Positions 1 through 7,180 of a stretch of 28,538 nt of DNA are shown here, one piece after another. The notes below the pieces were generated by a model. That model was not told where the DNA came from, did not search any database, and worked only from the letters and a program-made list of their open reading frames with translations. Both the position numbers and the translations under genes were made by a program. This stretch comes from Psychrobacter sp. UBA5136 (lineage in GTDB: Bacteria > Pseudomonadota > Gammaproteobacteria > Pseudomonadales > Moraxellaceae). How positions within the stretch are numbered: the first letter of the stretch is position 1; each line of letters begins with the position of its first letter. The stretch spans positions 1 to 28,538 of the forward strand of contig NZ_DHYG01000002.1 of the NCBI RefSeq assembly GCF_002414005.1, read 5' to 3'.

Positions 1-22
1 TTTTTTATCTTTTTTTTGAGCG

Positions 23-41
23 CTTATCCCGAACTGGGGTT
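23..41. repeat. Left copy of a 19-bp terminal inverted repeat
   Basis: CTTATCCCGAACTGGGGTT is the exact reverse complement of the 19 bases at 28519-28537. In both copies the AACCCC edge faces the interior of the window and the ATAAG edge faces the nearest window end. This is what would be seen if an insertion sequence or similar element lay just outside each end, in opposite orientations. The match stops at the twentieth base, as is common for imperfect IS ends. No transposase is visible, so the family is not assigned. Confidence 0.6.
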
Positions 42-104
42 CTAATAATTAAATTGCTACTAGACGCCACTTGACGCTATGTTTGGCCAAAAATAATGAC
101 AGCG

Positions 105-1472
105 TTAAGCCCACAACATCGTCAAGCGTTTTTGCTGATAGCGCAGCCGCAGGCTCAGTAAGATAGAGGATAAAAATAACCCCGTGATGAGTGCCATCCA
201 AAACCCTTGCGCGCCCACATTAGTGAAGCGCACTAGGTAGACGCCAAGCGGCAACGCCACCAGCCAATAACAAAATAGCGTCACCCACATCGGTATGGTC
301 GTATCCTGCATACCGCGTAATATACCGGCGACATTGACCTGCCAGCCGTCAAACAATTGATAGGCTAGGGCAAAGACGAGTAAGTGCATGGCTTGCGCGC
401 GTACGATAGGATTGTCGGTAAAGGCTGCGGCCAATTGAGGTCTAAATAACCAAACACCAAGCATAGACGTCAGCGCAATGATAACCGTCCATATAAGTCC
501 TGTGGTTAACACTTGACGCAGTGCCATGAGATTTTTTTCACCAAAGCGGTTAGAAATCATAATGGTTAGCGCCATCGCCACCGAGATAGGAATCATAAAC
601 AGCTGCGATGTCACCGACAATGCCACTTGATGTGAGGCGGTTGCAATCTCGCCCAGCGGGCTAATAACCAATGCCCCTAAACTAAACAAACTGGCTTCAA
701 AAAAGATAGAAATACCAATCGGAATGCCGAGTTTTAACAATTTTTTTATTTGAGCGCGATTGGGACTGGCAAAACCGTAAAAGAAGCGCGTACTGGCAAA
801 CTGCTGACGTTTGGTAAAGCTGGTATAAGCCGCCAGCAATAAGACGTTTATCCATAACACCATTGCCGTTGCCACCCCGCAACCGGCGCCGCCCATCTCA
901 GGCATGCCAAATAAACCGTGGATAAAAATATAGTTAAGCGGGATATCGGCAAGTAGGCCGATGATACTAATAATGGTCACCGGCTCTGGTCGACCAAGCG
1001 CTTCGCAGTAACTTCGTAGCACCGCATAGACAGCCAGAGCAGGGAAGCCGAACGACACGCCGCGTAGATATTGGGTAGCAATGGGTTGGATGTTTTCAGG
1101 CACCCCCATGACTCCCAGTATATTTGGCGCCAAATTGACAAGAATAAAGCCTAAAATACCAATCACCCCTGCCGTCCATAACGACTGCTGGGCAATGTGC
1201 GGCACTTGGCTATGATTGTTTTGGCCGATTGCTTCACCGATGAGCGGCGTCGTGGCAATTAAAATACCCGTGGCCAATAAAAACAGCGGTAGCCAAATAC
1301 CAGAACCGACGGCCACTGCCGCCAAATCAAGCGCGGAGACTTGTCCGGCCATGATGGCATCGACGACACCAAGCGCTGCTTGGCAAAACTGGGTAATCAA
1401 GATGGGTAGGGCGAGTACGCCTAAGCGTAAGCTGTAACTTTTAAAATCTCTAAAGGATAATGGGAAAACCAT
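105..1472 (-). CDS. norM: MATE family multidrug efflux transporter (NorM type)
   Basis: Inner-membrane cation-coupled exporter of cationic drugs and dyes. The protein is about 455 residues, the usual MATE length, and very hydrophobic, with roughly twelve membrane segments in two homologous halves. The N-terminal half carries the expected pattern of a Pro-Ile-Leu-Ile helix followed by 'VVDAIMAGQVSALDLAAVAV'; the second half begins near 'LKLGIPIGISIFFEASLFSL'. The reading frame can be extended to a TTG at 1481, but the ATG at 1472 (MVFPLSF) fits family N-termini better. It reads leftward, downstream of the EVE gene, with a 370-bp gap, so it probably has its own promoter. The family is clear; the substrate cannot be told from sequence. 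The norM symbol reflects the subfamily only. Confidence 0.88.
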   Translation of the reverse strand: MVFPLSFRDFKSYSLRLGVLALPILITQFCQAALGVVDAIMAGQVSALDLAAVAVGSGIWLPLFLLATGILIATTPLIGEAIGQNNHSQVPHIAQQSLWTAGVIGILGFILVNLAPNILGVMGVPENIQPIATQYLRGVSFGFPALAVYAVLRSYCEALGRPEPVTIISIIGLLADIPLNYIFIHGLFGMPEMGGAGCGVATAMVLWINVLLLAAYTSFTKRQQFASTRFFYGFASPNRAQIKKLLKLGIPIGISIFFEASLFSLGALVISPLGEIATASHQVALSVTSQLFMIPISVAMALTIMISNRFGEKNLMALRQVLTTGLIWTVIIALTSMLGVWLFRPQLAAAFTDNPIVRAQAMHLLVFALAYQLFDGWQVNVAGILRGMQDTTIPMWVTLFCYWLVALPLGVYLVRFTNVGAQGFWMALITGLFLSSILLSLRLRYQQKRLTMLWA

Positions 1473-1842
1473 AATAAGCAACTTTTTATTCTTTGCGGTA
1501 ATGATTGTAGATGAGCAAATGCTGCCATCAACAAATTGATAGTGAAACAGTAAAATAGGATTTGTGCGACGATAATACTCCGATAAATAATATGAGCAAG
1601 TCCATTTTTAGCCATTGTTAGTAACCATAGGCAGTCAGAGTAAAAAAATAAAACGGGTGGCCCTAAAAACAAAATAACCCGTCAATTCGTACGTAGAATC
1701 AACAGGCCATCATAAAAAAATATTCAACAAGCTAAGGCATGGTGTCAACGCTTTAGTAGTAGGTATTAAGGACGTTGTCATTATAGCGTTTATTTTTAGA
1801 ACTTTTTTAAATCTTACAGGTCTATAAGCCATGCGTTAACGG
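1473..1842. other. Intergenic region between the MATE and EVE genes
   Basis: No convincing gene was found. On the minus strand there is a perfect TTGACA at 1748-1743, with a weak -10-like GAATAT about 17 bases on; this is a possible promoter for the MATE gene with a leader of about 240 bases. A TATAAT is also present on the minus strand at 1785-1780 but lacks a good -35. A short dyad, ACGGGT (1653-1658) and ACCCGT (1677-1682), is too weak to call a terminator. Confidence 0.35.
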
Positions 1843-2337
1843 TTACATTGCATCAGGCGCCTCGGGTAACAAATTAAGCGCTTCAGCCATATCCATAATC
1901 GTTTGCCAATGCTTGGGTTCAAGCGGCAAAATGGTTAATTGCTCACAGCCTTTTCTGAGCAACAACGAATCCTCAAGCGCAGGCAAAAACTTAAGCTGGG
2001 CTAGTGGCAATATTTCGGTAAACGCTTGCTCAAAAGTCACATCTACCATGTACCAGCGCGGCTCATCTTCAGTTGCTTTAGGATCATAATGGCGATGTTC
2101 GGGATGAAACTGGGTTGGGTCAGGGTAGCCAGCTTTGCTGATAGTCACGATACCAGCGACGCCAGAAGGCTTGGCGCTTGAATGGTAAAAAAGTGCTGTA
2201 TCGCCGACCTTCATATCGTCACGCATAAAGTTGCGGGCGCGGTAATTACGTACCCCATCCCACATCTCCGTGCCTGCACGTTGTAAATCTTCTATATTAA
2301 AACAGCGAGGATTGGATTTGATAAGCCAATATGCCAT
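1843..2337 (-). CDS. EVE domain-containing protein
   Basis: A 164-residue single-domain protein of the EVE family (PUA-like fold, relative of YTH and of eukaryotic THYN1). EVE domains have an aromatic pocket that is thought to bind modified bases in DNA or RNA. Hallmarks are visible: 'YWLIKSNP' at residues 3-10, 'WDGVRNYRARNFMRDDMKVGD' starting near residue 26, then 'FYHSS' and 'GVAGIVTI'. The start is supported by AAGGA eight bases before the ATG on the minus strand. The molecular role of stand-alone EVE proteins in proteobacteria is not firmly established, so only the family is called. There is no restriction or modification gene nearby to give a clue to the ligand. Confidence 0.9.
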   Translation of the reverse strand: MAYWLIKSNPRCFNIEDLQRAGTEMWDGVRNYRARNFMRDDMKVGDTALFYHSSAKPSGVAGIVTISKAGYPDPTQFHPEHRHYDPKATEDEPRWYMVDVTFEQAFTEILPLAQLKFLPALEDSLLLRKGCEQLTILPLEPKHWQTIMDMAEALNLLPEAPDAM

Positions 2338-2714
2338 GGTCTTTATCCTTATAAAGTGATGGGTCTAATAGATGGCTGCTAGTCATTCATTATTATTAAT
2401 GTGCAGTCAGTTTAAGATAAAATCGACATGTTAGTAATGATGCGCGACTGCTATAAATTTTCCTTGCTTGCTGTTATCACAGAGGCTACGAAAAATTCAT
2501 CCCAGTCGCGCTGTATCTGTTTTAAAGTGAATCTTCTACAGAAGTAACGCTTGCGCAACATCTCGCCTAGACGTTGTTTTTTTGACATCAATATTTGCCA
2601 AAGTTTTTATGCACAATTTATGATGACTGGGCTTTTCTTTAGCTCGCCCAGCCGTTATCCTAGCGCTACTTTCTGCTTATGACCGCAGCTACTCCTTTAT
2701 AGATAAGTCCGCTT
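2338..2714. other. Divergent intergenic region between the EVE gene and hemW
   Basis: No protein-coding gene was found. The region must hold promoters for both flanking genes. Its main structure is a long nested inverted repeat at 2442-2511, listed separately. A GATAAAAT at 2416-2423 could be a plus-strand -10, but no good -35 precedes it. Confidence 0.4.
2442..2511 (+). other. Long nested stem-loop, possible structured RNA or leader
   Basis: GCGCGACTG (2442-2450) is the perfect reverse complement of CAGTCGCGC (2503-2511). Inside these arms AATTTTC can pair with GAAAAATT, allowing one bulged A, and at the tip CTGT-TATC-ACAG can form a small hairpin. The elements are nested in the correct order, so one elongated hairpin of about 70 bases can form. 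It lies about 200 bases upstream of hemW and 105 bases upstream of the divergent EVE gene. No T-run follows on either strand, so it is not a simple terminator. Its function is unknown. Confidence 0.35.
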
Positions 2715-4046
2715 ATGCCAAATATCAATTCTTTCTTTTTTTCTGGCGAGCTTAATTCGCCTAATCGTAACCGTGCCAGCGCGCTTGCAGTAAAAGATAT
2801 TCCGCTTGCGCTTTATATTCATATCCCGTGGTGCGTTAAAAAGTGTCCTTATTGTGATTTTAATTCGCATGAATTGCCGATGAACAGTCAGCTGTCTATG
2901 TATGACGAATACGTCGATGCGCTGTTACTTGATGCAGCGTCGCAGCAACCATTAACCCAAGGGCGAGAAATCGGCTCAATATTTATCGGTGGCGGCACAC
3001 CATCACTACTTCCTATTGCCCAGTATCAGCGTTTATTTAATGGTCTGCGTGAGATTTTTCATTTCGCAAAAGACATTGAGGTGACGATGGAGGCCAATCC
3101 CGGCACCCTTGAGCATGCGCCGTTTGCGCAGTATCTGGACGTAGGTATCAACCGTTTGTCGATTGGCGTACAAAGCTTTGCTGCTGAGCAGTTGAAAACA
3201 CTGGGGCGTATTCACAATCCCGCCCAAGCGCTCTCTGCCATTAAAGCGGCTCGTCGCGCTGGATTTGAGCGCGTCAATGTCGATTTGATGCATGGCTTAC
3301 CGCAGCAGACCATGAGTGAAGCATTGTCCGATATCCAAATGGCACACGATGCAGGAGCGACGCATATTTCTTGGTATCAGTTGACGATTGAGCCAAATAC
3401 CGTATTTTATCGCAGTCAGCCGATTTTACCCGATGAAGACAGCTTGGCAGATATCGAACAAGCGGGTCAGGCATTGCTTGAGCGGTTAGGGTATATCAAT
3501 TATGAAGTGTCGGCGTGGGCAGGCGCGGCCGATAAACCTTGCCGTCATAACGTAAATTATTGGCAGTTTGGCGATTATCTGGCCATTGGTGCTGGCGCGC
3601 ATGGTAAAGTCACGCTCAATGAATCTTTGGCTCAAAAATTAACGGCTGACAAAGTGTCTGATGAGGCGTTTAAAGAAGCATCCAGAGAGAACGGAATTTA
3701 TCGCTTTAGCAAATCACGTCTGCCAAAAGACTATATTACTTTTGATAACGAACCTATTAATAGTGCAAATAATAGTGGAGAAAAAGCGGGCGCGCCAAAA
3801 ATGGTGGGCTGGCAAGCAATTGCTGATGATGAGCTGGTCAGCGAGTTTATGCTCAATGCCCTGCGTTTACACGCTGGCGTGGCGTGGTCGCTGTTTGAGG
3901 CTCGCACGGGGCTAAGCTATGACAGTGTTGCGGTAGAGGTCGATGCGCTGGTCAAACAAGGTCTGCTAATAGATGATAATGAGTGGCTACAGCCGACAGC
4001 GCTGGGTAGAAGATATCTTAATCAGATATTAAGAGCATTTTTATAA
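2715..4046 (+). CDS. hemW: Radical SAM protein HemW (haem chaperone family, formerly YggW/HemN-like)
   Basis: HemW proteins bind haem and a [4Fe-4S] cluster and are thought to deliver haem to membrane enzymes; they are not true coproporphyrinogen dehydrogenases. The cluster motif is at C40, C44 and C47 ('CVKKCPYC') and is followed by D-F. This gives CX3CX2CXF, the HemW form, rather than the CX3CX2CXC of HemN. Further family marks are 'IFIGGGTPSLL', 'EANPGT', 'RLSIGVQSF' and 'NYWQFGDYLAIGAGAHG'. At 443 residues it is longer than the roughly 380 usual for HemW. The excess is a leader of about 30 residues and a polar insertion between 'GAGAHGK' and 'MVGWQAIADDELVSEFMLNALRL'. No strong ribosome site precedes the ATG. 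The gene is monocistronic here. Confidence 0.93.
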   Translation: MPNINSFFFSGELNSPNRNRASALAVKDIPLALYIHIPWCVKKCPYCDFNSHELPMNSQLSMYDEYVDALLLDAASQQPLTQGREIGSIFIGGGTPSLLPIAQYQRLFNGLREIFHFAKDIEVTMEANPGTLEHAPFAQYLDVGINRLSIGVQSFAAEQLKTLGRIHNPAQALSAIKAARRAGFERVNVDLMHGLPQQTMSEALSDIQMAHDAGATHISWYQLTIEPNTVFYRSQPILPDEDSLADIEQAGQALLERLGYINYEVSAWAGAADKPCRHNVNYWQFGDYLAIGAGAHGKVTLNESLAQKLTADKVSDEAFKEASRENGIYRFSKSRLPKDYITFDNEPINSANNSGEKAGAPKMVGWQAIADDELVSEFMLNALRLHAGVAWSLFEARTGLSYDSVAVEVDALVKQGLLIDDNEWLQPTALGRRYLNQILRAFL

Positions 4047-4060
4047 CAGCAGAAAACAAA

Positions 4061-4090
4061 AAAGAAGCTCACCAAACGATAAGCTTCTTT
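4061..4090. terminator. Bidirectional terminator between hemW and the entericidin-like gene
   Basis: AAAGAAGCT (4061-4069) and AGCTTCTTT (4082-4090) form a perfect 9-bp stem with a 12-base loop. On the minus strand the stem runs into a T-rich tract (TTTTTTGTTTTC), giving a good terminator for the small lipoprotein gene. On the plus strand the stem ends in TTT only, so termination of hemW would be weaker. Confidence 0.65.
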
Positions 4091-4115
4091 AAAATAAGTC
4101 TAAAAAGGCTGAGAC

Positions 4116-4256
4116 TTAGATTTTGTTTTGTACGTCTTGTGCGCCGCCAGTAACAGCCTCGCCAGCACTTGATACGTCTTGGCCTAGACCTTTAAAAGTG
4201 TTGCAACCAGTTAGTACGAACATAGCAGTTAAAGATGCGATAACTAATTTTTTCAT
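4116..4256 (-). CDS. Entericidin EcnA/B family small lipoprotein
   Basis: This small gene encodes 46 residues. It starts MKKLVIASLTAMFVLTGCNT: two lysines, a hydrophobic core and the lipobox L-T-G-C with Cys18 as the predicted lipidated residue. The mature peptide is about 29 residues, 'NTFKGLGQDVSS' followed by 'AGEAVTGGAQ', which is the entericidin pattern. GAGGA lies 8-12 bases upstream of the ATG on the minus strand. In Escherichia coli, entericidins form a small antidote/toxin lipoprotein pair linked to stationary-phase stress. Here there is only one gene, and many proteobacteria carry such single copies whose role is unclear. A terminator lies directly downstream. The membrane location is predicted from the lipobox. 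Confidence 0.87.
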   Translation of the reverse strand: MKKLVIASLTAMFVLTGCNTFKGLGQDVSSAGEAVTGGAQDVQNKI

Positions 4257-4298
4257 AATTTTTTCCTCAAAAAAGATAGATTGTTATAAGTCATAACA

Positions 4299-4328
4299 GT
4301 GAGACTAAGCGTTTTGCTTAAGTTTCAC
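4299..4328 (-). promoter_or_regulatory. Hairpin-forming dyads upstream of the entericidin-like gene
   Basis: GTGAGACTAAGC (4299-4310) and GCTTAAGTTTCAC (4316-4328) can pair around GTTTT with one mismatch and one bulge. A second dyad, TGTTAT-AAGTC-ATAACA, lies just beside it at about 4282-4297. Both lie 25-75 bases upstream of the start codon on the minus strand, where a leader or promoter would be. They could be operator sites or leader structure. No promoter hexamers could be fixed. Confidence 0.3.
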
Positions 4329-4510
4329 TGAGGGGTTACAGGATACAAAGACAATGTGTTTAAATTATCTCGTTATCCATTGGGTTCATGATAGACAAAG
4401 TTAAAATCAGTGCCCAGTATCAAAATGTAATTATTAGCAGTAAACTGTAACTTTTGATTACGCCTGCTGGATCACTTTAGCCAAACGCTTAAATCACTTA
4501 CGGAGTTAGT

Positions 4511-5083
4511 ATGACCATTCATATCGTGTTGGTAGCGCCAAAGATGCCGAGCAATACGGGCAATATCATTCGCTTATGTGCCAATAGCGGTGCGCAGCTA
4601 CATCTGATCAGACCTTTGGGATTTGAGCTCGACGATAAGAAGCTACGCCGCGCAGGTCTTGATTATTATGAATATGCCCACTTACAAGTACATGATGATT
4701 GGGCAGCAGCTAAGCAGGCATTGCAAGCTGCTGGTTGTCAGATAATTACTGCGCTGACGACCAAGCTCAGTAAACCGTTTTATGAATATGATTTTAGCGG
4801 GAAAAAGACCAATCACTTAGAGCGTCAGCCGTCTACTAGCATATCATCAAGCTCTGTGGCGCTGGTTTTTGGGTCTGAAACGGCAGGGCTGCCAGACGAT
4901 ATTCGTGCCGATATCGGCGCTGATAACTGGCTACGACTACCAATGCTCGCCGATTCGCGCAGTTTAAACTTATCTAATAGCGTGGCAATATGCTTGTATG
5001 AAGTATGGCGTCAGCAAGGATTTGACGGCGATGAAGGTCGCAGTATCGGCTATGATACCTTGACGGTTTATGATCCAAAGTAG
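4511..5083 (+). CDS. trmL: tRNA (cytidine(34)-2'-O)-methyltransferase TrmL
   Basis: SPOUT-fold methyltransferase that 2'-O-methylates the wobble base of tRNA-Leu isoacceptors using S-adenosylmethionine. Typical TrmL blocks are present: 'IVLVAPKMPSNTGNIIRLCA' near the N-terminus, 'LIRPLGFELDDKKLRRAGLDYYEY' around residues 33-56, and the trefoil-knot region 'VALVFGSETAGLP' with 'NLSNSVAICLYEVWRQ'. The protein has 190 residues against about 155 for the E. coli enzyme. The extra length is a serine-rich insertion ('HLERQPSTSISSSS') before the SAM site and a short C-terminal tail. A GGAG ribosome site precedes the ATG. It converges on the tus genes, another tRNA wobble-modification system, but is not in their operon. 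Confidence 0.93.
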   Translation: MTIHIVLVAPKMPSNTGNIIRLCANSGAQLHLIRPLGFELDDKKLRRAGLDYYEYAHLQVHDDWAAAKQALQAAGCQIITALTTKLSKPFYEYDFSGKKTNHLERQPSTSISSSSVALVFGSETAGLPDDIRADIGADNWLRLPMLADSRSLNLSNSVAICLYEVWRQQGFDGDEGRSIGYDTLTVYDPK

Positions 5084-5110
5084 AGGTTTTTGCCCAATTT
5101 TTCTACCAAC

Positions 5111-5149
5111 AGTTTTTTATAAAAGTTTCTTATAAACGTCTTTTATAAA
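5111..5149. repeat. Three tandem 13-bp repeats in the trmL-tusE convergent gap
   Basis: AGTTTTTTATAAA (5111-5123), AGTTTCTTATAAA (5124-5136) and CGTCTTTTATAAA (5137-5149) follow one another without gaps. The TTATAAA core is identical in all three. The last copy overlaps the tusE stop codon. They may be a short slipped-strand duplication or an AT-rich termination region; no protein is encoded. Confidence 0.6.
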
Positions 5150-5517
5150 CAATTAGGCGGTTTTGGTAAACCAGCAAGACGATTGACATGGCGGGCAACC
5201 AAGCCTGTATTAAATAGTTGCTGAAGCTTTTGATTGCTGATGTCGTGCTCAGGTAAGGTTTGTTGTAGCCATTTAATCAGCGGGCGGGTGGCTGGCGCGT
5301 GATTGAATTTTACAAAAAAAGCACGCACCTGCTGCAGTACTTCTAAATGTTCAGCATGTAAAGTCACATCTAGCGTATTGGCAAGCTGCTGGGCAAGCGC
5401 AGGCGTCCAAAGCGTATGGTCGCATAAATGTCCATCTTGGTCTAAGGCCACTGTAATCGTCTCAGCAGGGTTATTAGAATGAGGGTTGCTAGAATGAGAG
5501 TTAGTAGAATGTGTCAT
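5143..5517 (-). CDS. tusE: TusE/DsrC family sulfur-transfer protein
   Basis: TusE takes persulfide sulfur from the TusBCD complex and passes it to the MnmA-tRNA complex for 2-thiolation of wobble uridine. The conserved core is seen from 'VRAFFVKFNHAPATRPLIKWLQ' to the C-terminal 'RLAGLPKPPNCL'. The penultimate Cys123 matches the essential C-terminal cysteine. The second, more internal cysteine of dissimilatory DsrC is not at its usual place in the C-terminal arm, which fits a TusE rather than a DsrC role. The first 20 or so residues are a low-complexity Ser/Asn/His stretch absent from most homologues. The ATG overlaps the stop of tusB by four bases, so translation of the two is likely coupled. 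Confidence 0.9.
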   Translation of the reverse strand: MTHSTNSHSSNPHSNNPAETITVALDQDGHLCDHTLWTPALAQQLANTLDVTLHAEHLEVLQQVRAFFVKFNHAPATRPLIKWLQQTLPEHDISNQKLQQLFNTGLVARHVNRLAGLPKPPNCL

Positions 5518-5867
5518 AGAGCAATCGTTACCACTTTATCAAACTTAGCACCACTGGCATGAGTATTTTGAGTTAAGGCTACCCATTCATCATCGCTTAA
5601 AATGGCCGTGAATTTGGCGGGTAAATTTAGCTTAGCAGCGGTGTTATCATCAAGCTGCGCCACATCCTCAGTAAGTGCGTAAATAGCCGCGATTTCCTTT
5701 TTTTCTATCCTTTCGATGTCTTCCAAATAGGCATTAAACCAGTCAATAAAAGCCACGGTTGTGCCTAAGAATACAATGCTGTCACCCGCCCGCCACGTCG
5801 ATGCCATCTGTTCGGTGCAGTGCCTAAGTGTATCCATTGTGCTATGTAATTGGTATAAAGTTGCCAT
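5514..5867 (-). CDS. tusB: TusB/DsrH-like sulfur relay subunit
   Basis: A 117-residue protein placed between tusC and tusE, the position of tusB in gammaproteobacteria. It starts 'MATLYQLHST', like TusB/DsrH proteins, and contains the hydrophobic strand 'GDSIVFLGTTVAF' and a small C-terminal strand 'VVTIAL'. TusB belongs to the TusBCD heterohexamer, which receives sulfur from TusA. Sequence similarity to known TusB is weak by eye, and the call leans on gene order. Its stop overlaps the tusE start. There is a 144-bp gap to tusC upstream, longer than usual for this operon, and no alternative start was found that would close it. Confidence 0.65.
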   Translation of the reverse strand: MATLYQLHSTMDTLRHCTEQMASTWRAGDSIVFLGTTVAFIDWFNAYLEDIERIEKKEIAAIYALTEDVAQLDDNTAAKLNLPAKFTAILSDDEWVALTQNTHASGAKFDKVVTIAL

Positions 5868-6011
5868 ATTTGGGTCCCATTGCTTGCCATGTTTGTCTTA
5901 ATTTTAAGCGAATGACTTATGAATAATGAAAATCATGCCGTTGTTTAAAATTTGCGGTTCTTAAACATTTAAGTCTGGTTTTTTAAGCGTTAATATTTCT
6001 AAAAAATAGTG

Positions 6012-6335
6012 CTAAAAGACCAAAATTTGATCAAAATTTTGTGAATTTATAGACTCTGGGCTCAAGGTCAATTGTGAGGCCAAGTCAGTCGGTAGCATGC
6101 CCGTCATCCAGCCGCTAAACACATCGTCAGGTAACCAAGCGGCTGGCATGTCATAGAGCTCAAGCGCTTGAATCATGCCATGCAGGCGTGAATCCGGCTG
6201 CATCAAGAAACCAAAGACCGGCGCATCCAAATATAGCTGCACCTCATGGCCAAAAGTCGCTAACGTTAAAGCGAGCGCGCAGCCTTCATAGCTTGCCATC
6301 TCAGTAGGCGTGTGCAAGCGAATGAGTAATTTCAT
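6012..6335 (-). CDS. tusC: TusC/DsrF-like sulfur relay subunit
   Basis: A 107-residue protein with the TusC layout: an N-terminal strand 'MKLLIRLHTPT', then 'YEGCALALTLATFGHEVQLYLDAPVFGFL' (the family's EG-x-x-hydrophobic helix followed by the central strand), and a terminal 'FDQILVF'. TusC is a structural partner of TusD and TusB in the cytoplasmic complex that relays sulfur for tRNA thiolation. An AGGAA ribosome site precedes the ATG. It lies 96 bp downstream of tusD and 144 bp upstream of tusB, all leftward. Divergence from E. coli TusC is considerable, so gene order contributes to the call. Confidence 0.68.
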   Translation of the reverse strand: MKLLIRLHTPTEMASYEGCALALTLATFGHEVQLYLDAPVFGFLMQPDSRLHGMIQALELYDMPAAWLPDDVFSGWMTGMLPTDLASQLTLSPESINSQNFDQILVF

Positions 6336-6431
6336 GATGTATTCCTAATCTTATTATCGCCAACCGCTATTATTAAACTGGTTATTTTTAAAGCGCGTTA
6401 TGTTTTAAAATCTTGATTAAAAAAGTCCTGA

Positions 6432-6869
6432 TTAAAACTGTAGCAAGCGGCAGTCGCCTTGCATCATCATCGCAAGCTCGCTCAGTCCGACGAGTTTAAA
6501 GCCTGAGGCCAAATTTTCGCTATCTAACTGATGACGGCTACTGTTTTCACCATCTGAAATCCCGCGGCTAAGCGCCGTACTGACGCAGACAGGCAGCGTT
6601 AATTGATATTGCGCCGCAAGCTTTTGCCATGCTTTAGTGATATGCATCTGGTCGGCTGACTGCCAACGTAAACGATTGGCGGTATTTGCAGCATCGGCAT
6701 AGAAAAAAACATTTAATGGCGCGTGTGCATTTTGAAATTGGTCGCTATTTTCCGCCTTATCATCTATTTCAGCAGTTTGTAGATAAGTACGAGCATAGCG
6801 TAGCGCGATACGGGCTAGCGGATGGCTGGGGTCAGCGGTAATCAATAATAGCGGAGTCGAGGGCGTCAT
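6432..6869 (-). CDS. tusD: TusD/DsrE-like sulfurtransferase subunit
   Basis: TusD is the subunit of TusBCD that carries the reactive cysteine. The expected elements are present: 'LLLITADPSHPLARIALRYAR' at the N-terminus, 'LNVFFYADAAN' near residues 52-62, and 'LTLPVCVSTALSRG' with Cys95 at the position of the catalytic cysteine. The C-terminal block 'FKLVGLSELAMMMQGDCRLLQF' matches the family ending. At 145 residues it is slightly longer than the roughly 128 of E. coli because of an acidic loop after residue 33. It is the first gene of the leftward tus cluster and is divergent from glnE. tusA is not in the window. Confidence 0.8.
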   Translation of the reverse strand: MTPSTPLLLITADPSHPLARIALRYARTYLQTAEIDDKAENSDQFQNAHAPLNVFFYADAANTANRLRWQSADQMHITKAWQKLAAQYQLTLPVCVSTALSRGISDGENSSRHQLDSENLASGFKLVGLSELAMMMQGDCRLLQF

Positions 6870-7180
6870 AATCGCGGCATTACCTATGATTTATGAATAT
6901 GAAGAAAAAACGCAGTAGCTTGAGTTTTTAAGGTTTGAGACTTGTTAAGCGTTTACTATTGTAGCATTATTCAGACTTTTTTCGTGCGTTGCTGAGTTTT
7001 GCATTGATTTTGCATGGTTATACTGCCGTCATTAGCATGATGCACGATTTATGCTACTATAAAACGCGCCAATTAAAAGGTGTGCAGTCGCCTTGTTTAC
7101 TATTATAAGAACACCATAAAAGCAATTTTTTCCATTCATGGGCTTTTTATAGCTTTATGCTGCAAGGAGTTGTCGTCGTT
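6870..7180. other. Divergent promoter region between tusD and glnE
   Basis: No credible gene was found. A plausible but weak plus-strand promoter is TTAGCA (7032-7037), a 17-base spacer and TACTAT (7055-7060). A 6-bp dyad, TAGCAT (7033-7038) and ATGCTA (7051-7056), frames that spacer and could be an operator for glnE. AAGGAG at 7164-7169 is the only strong ribosome site and is used to choose the glnE start. Confidence 0.4.

Noticed and set aside
1421..1672. Leftward 83-codon frame with hydrophobic stretches upstream of the MATE gene
   Set aside because: It overlaps the start of the MATE gene in another frame, has no ribosome site and resembles no family; AT-rich non-coding DNA explains it.
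2715..4046. Oxygen-independent coproporphyrinogen III oxidase (HemN)
   Set aside because: The cluster motif is CX3CX2CXF, without the fourth cysteine of HemN, which identifies HemW.
7157..7180. Upstream ATG for glnE
   Set aside because: The only strong ribosome site (AAGGAG, 7164-7169) lies after this ATG, so translation most likely begins at 7181.
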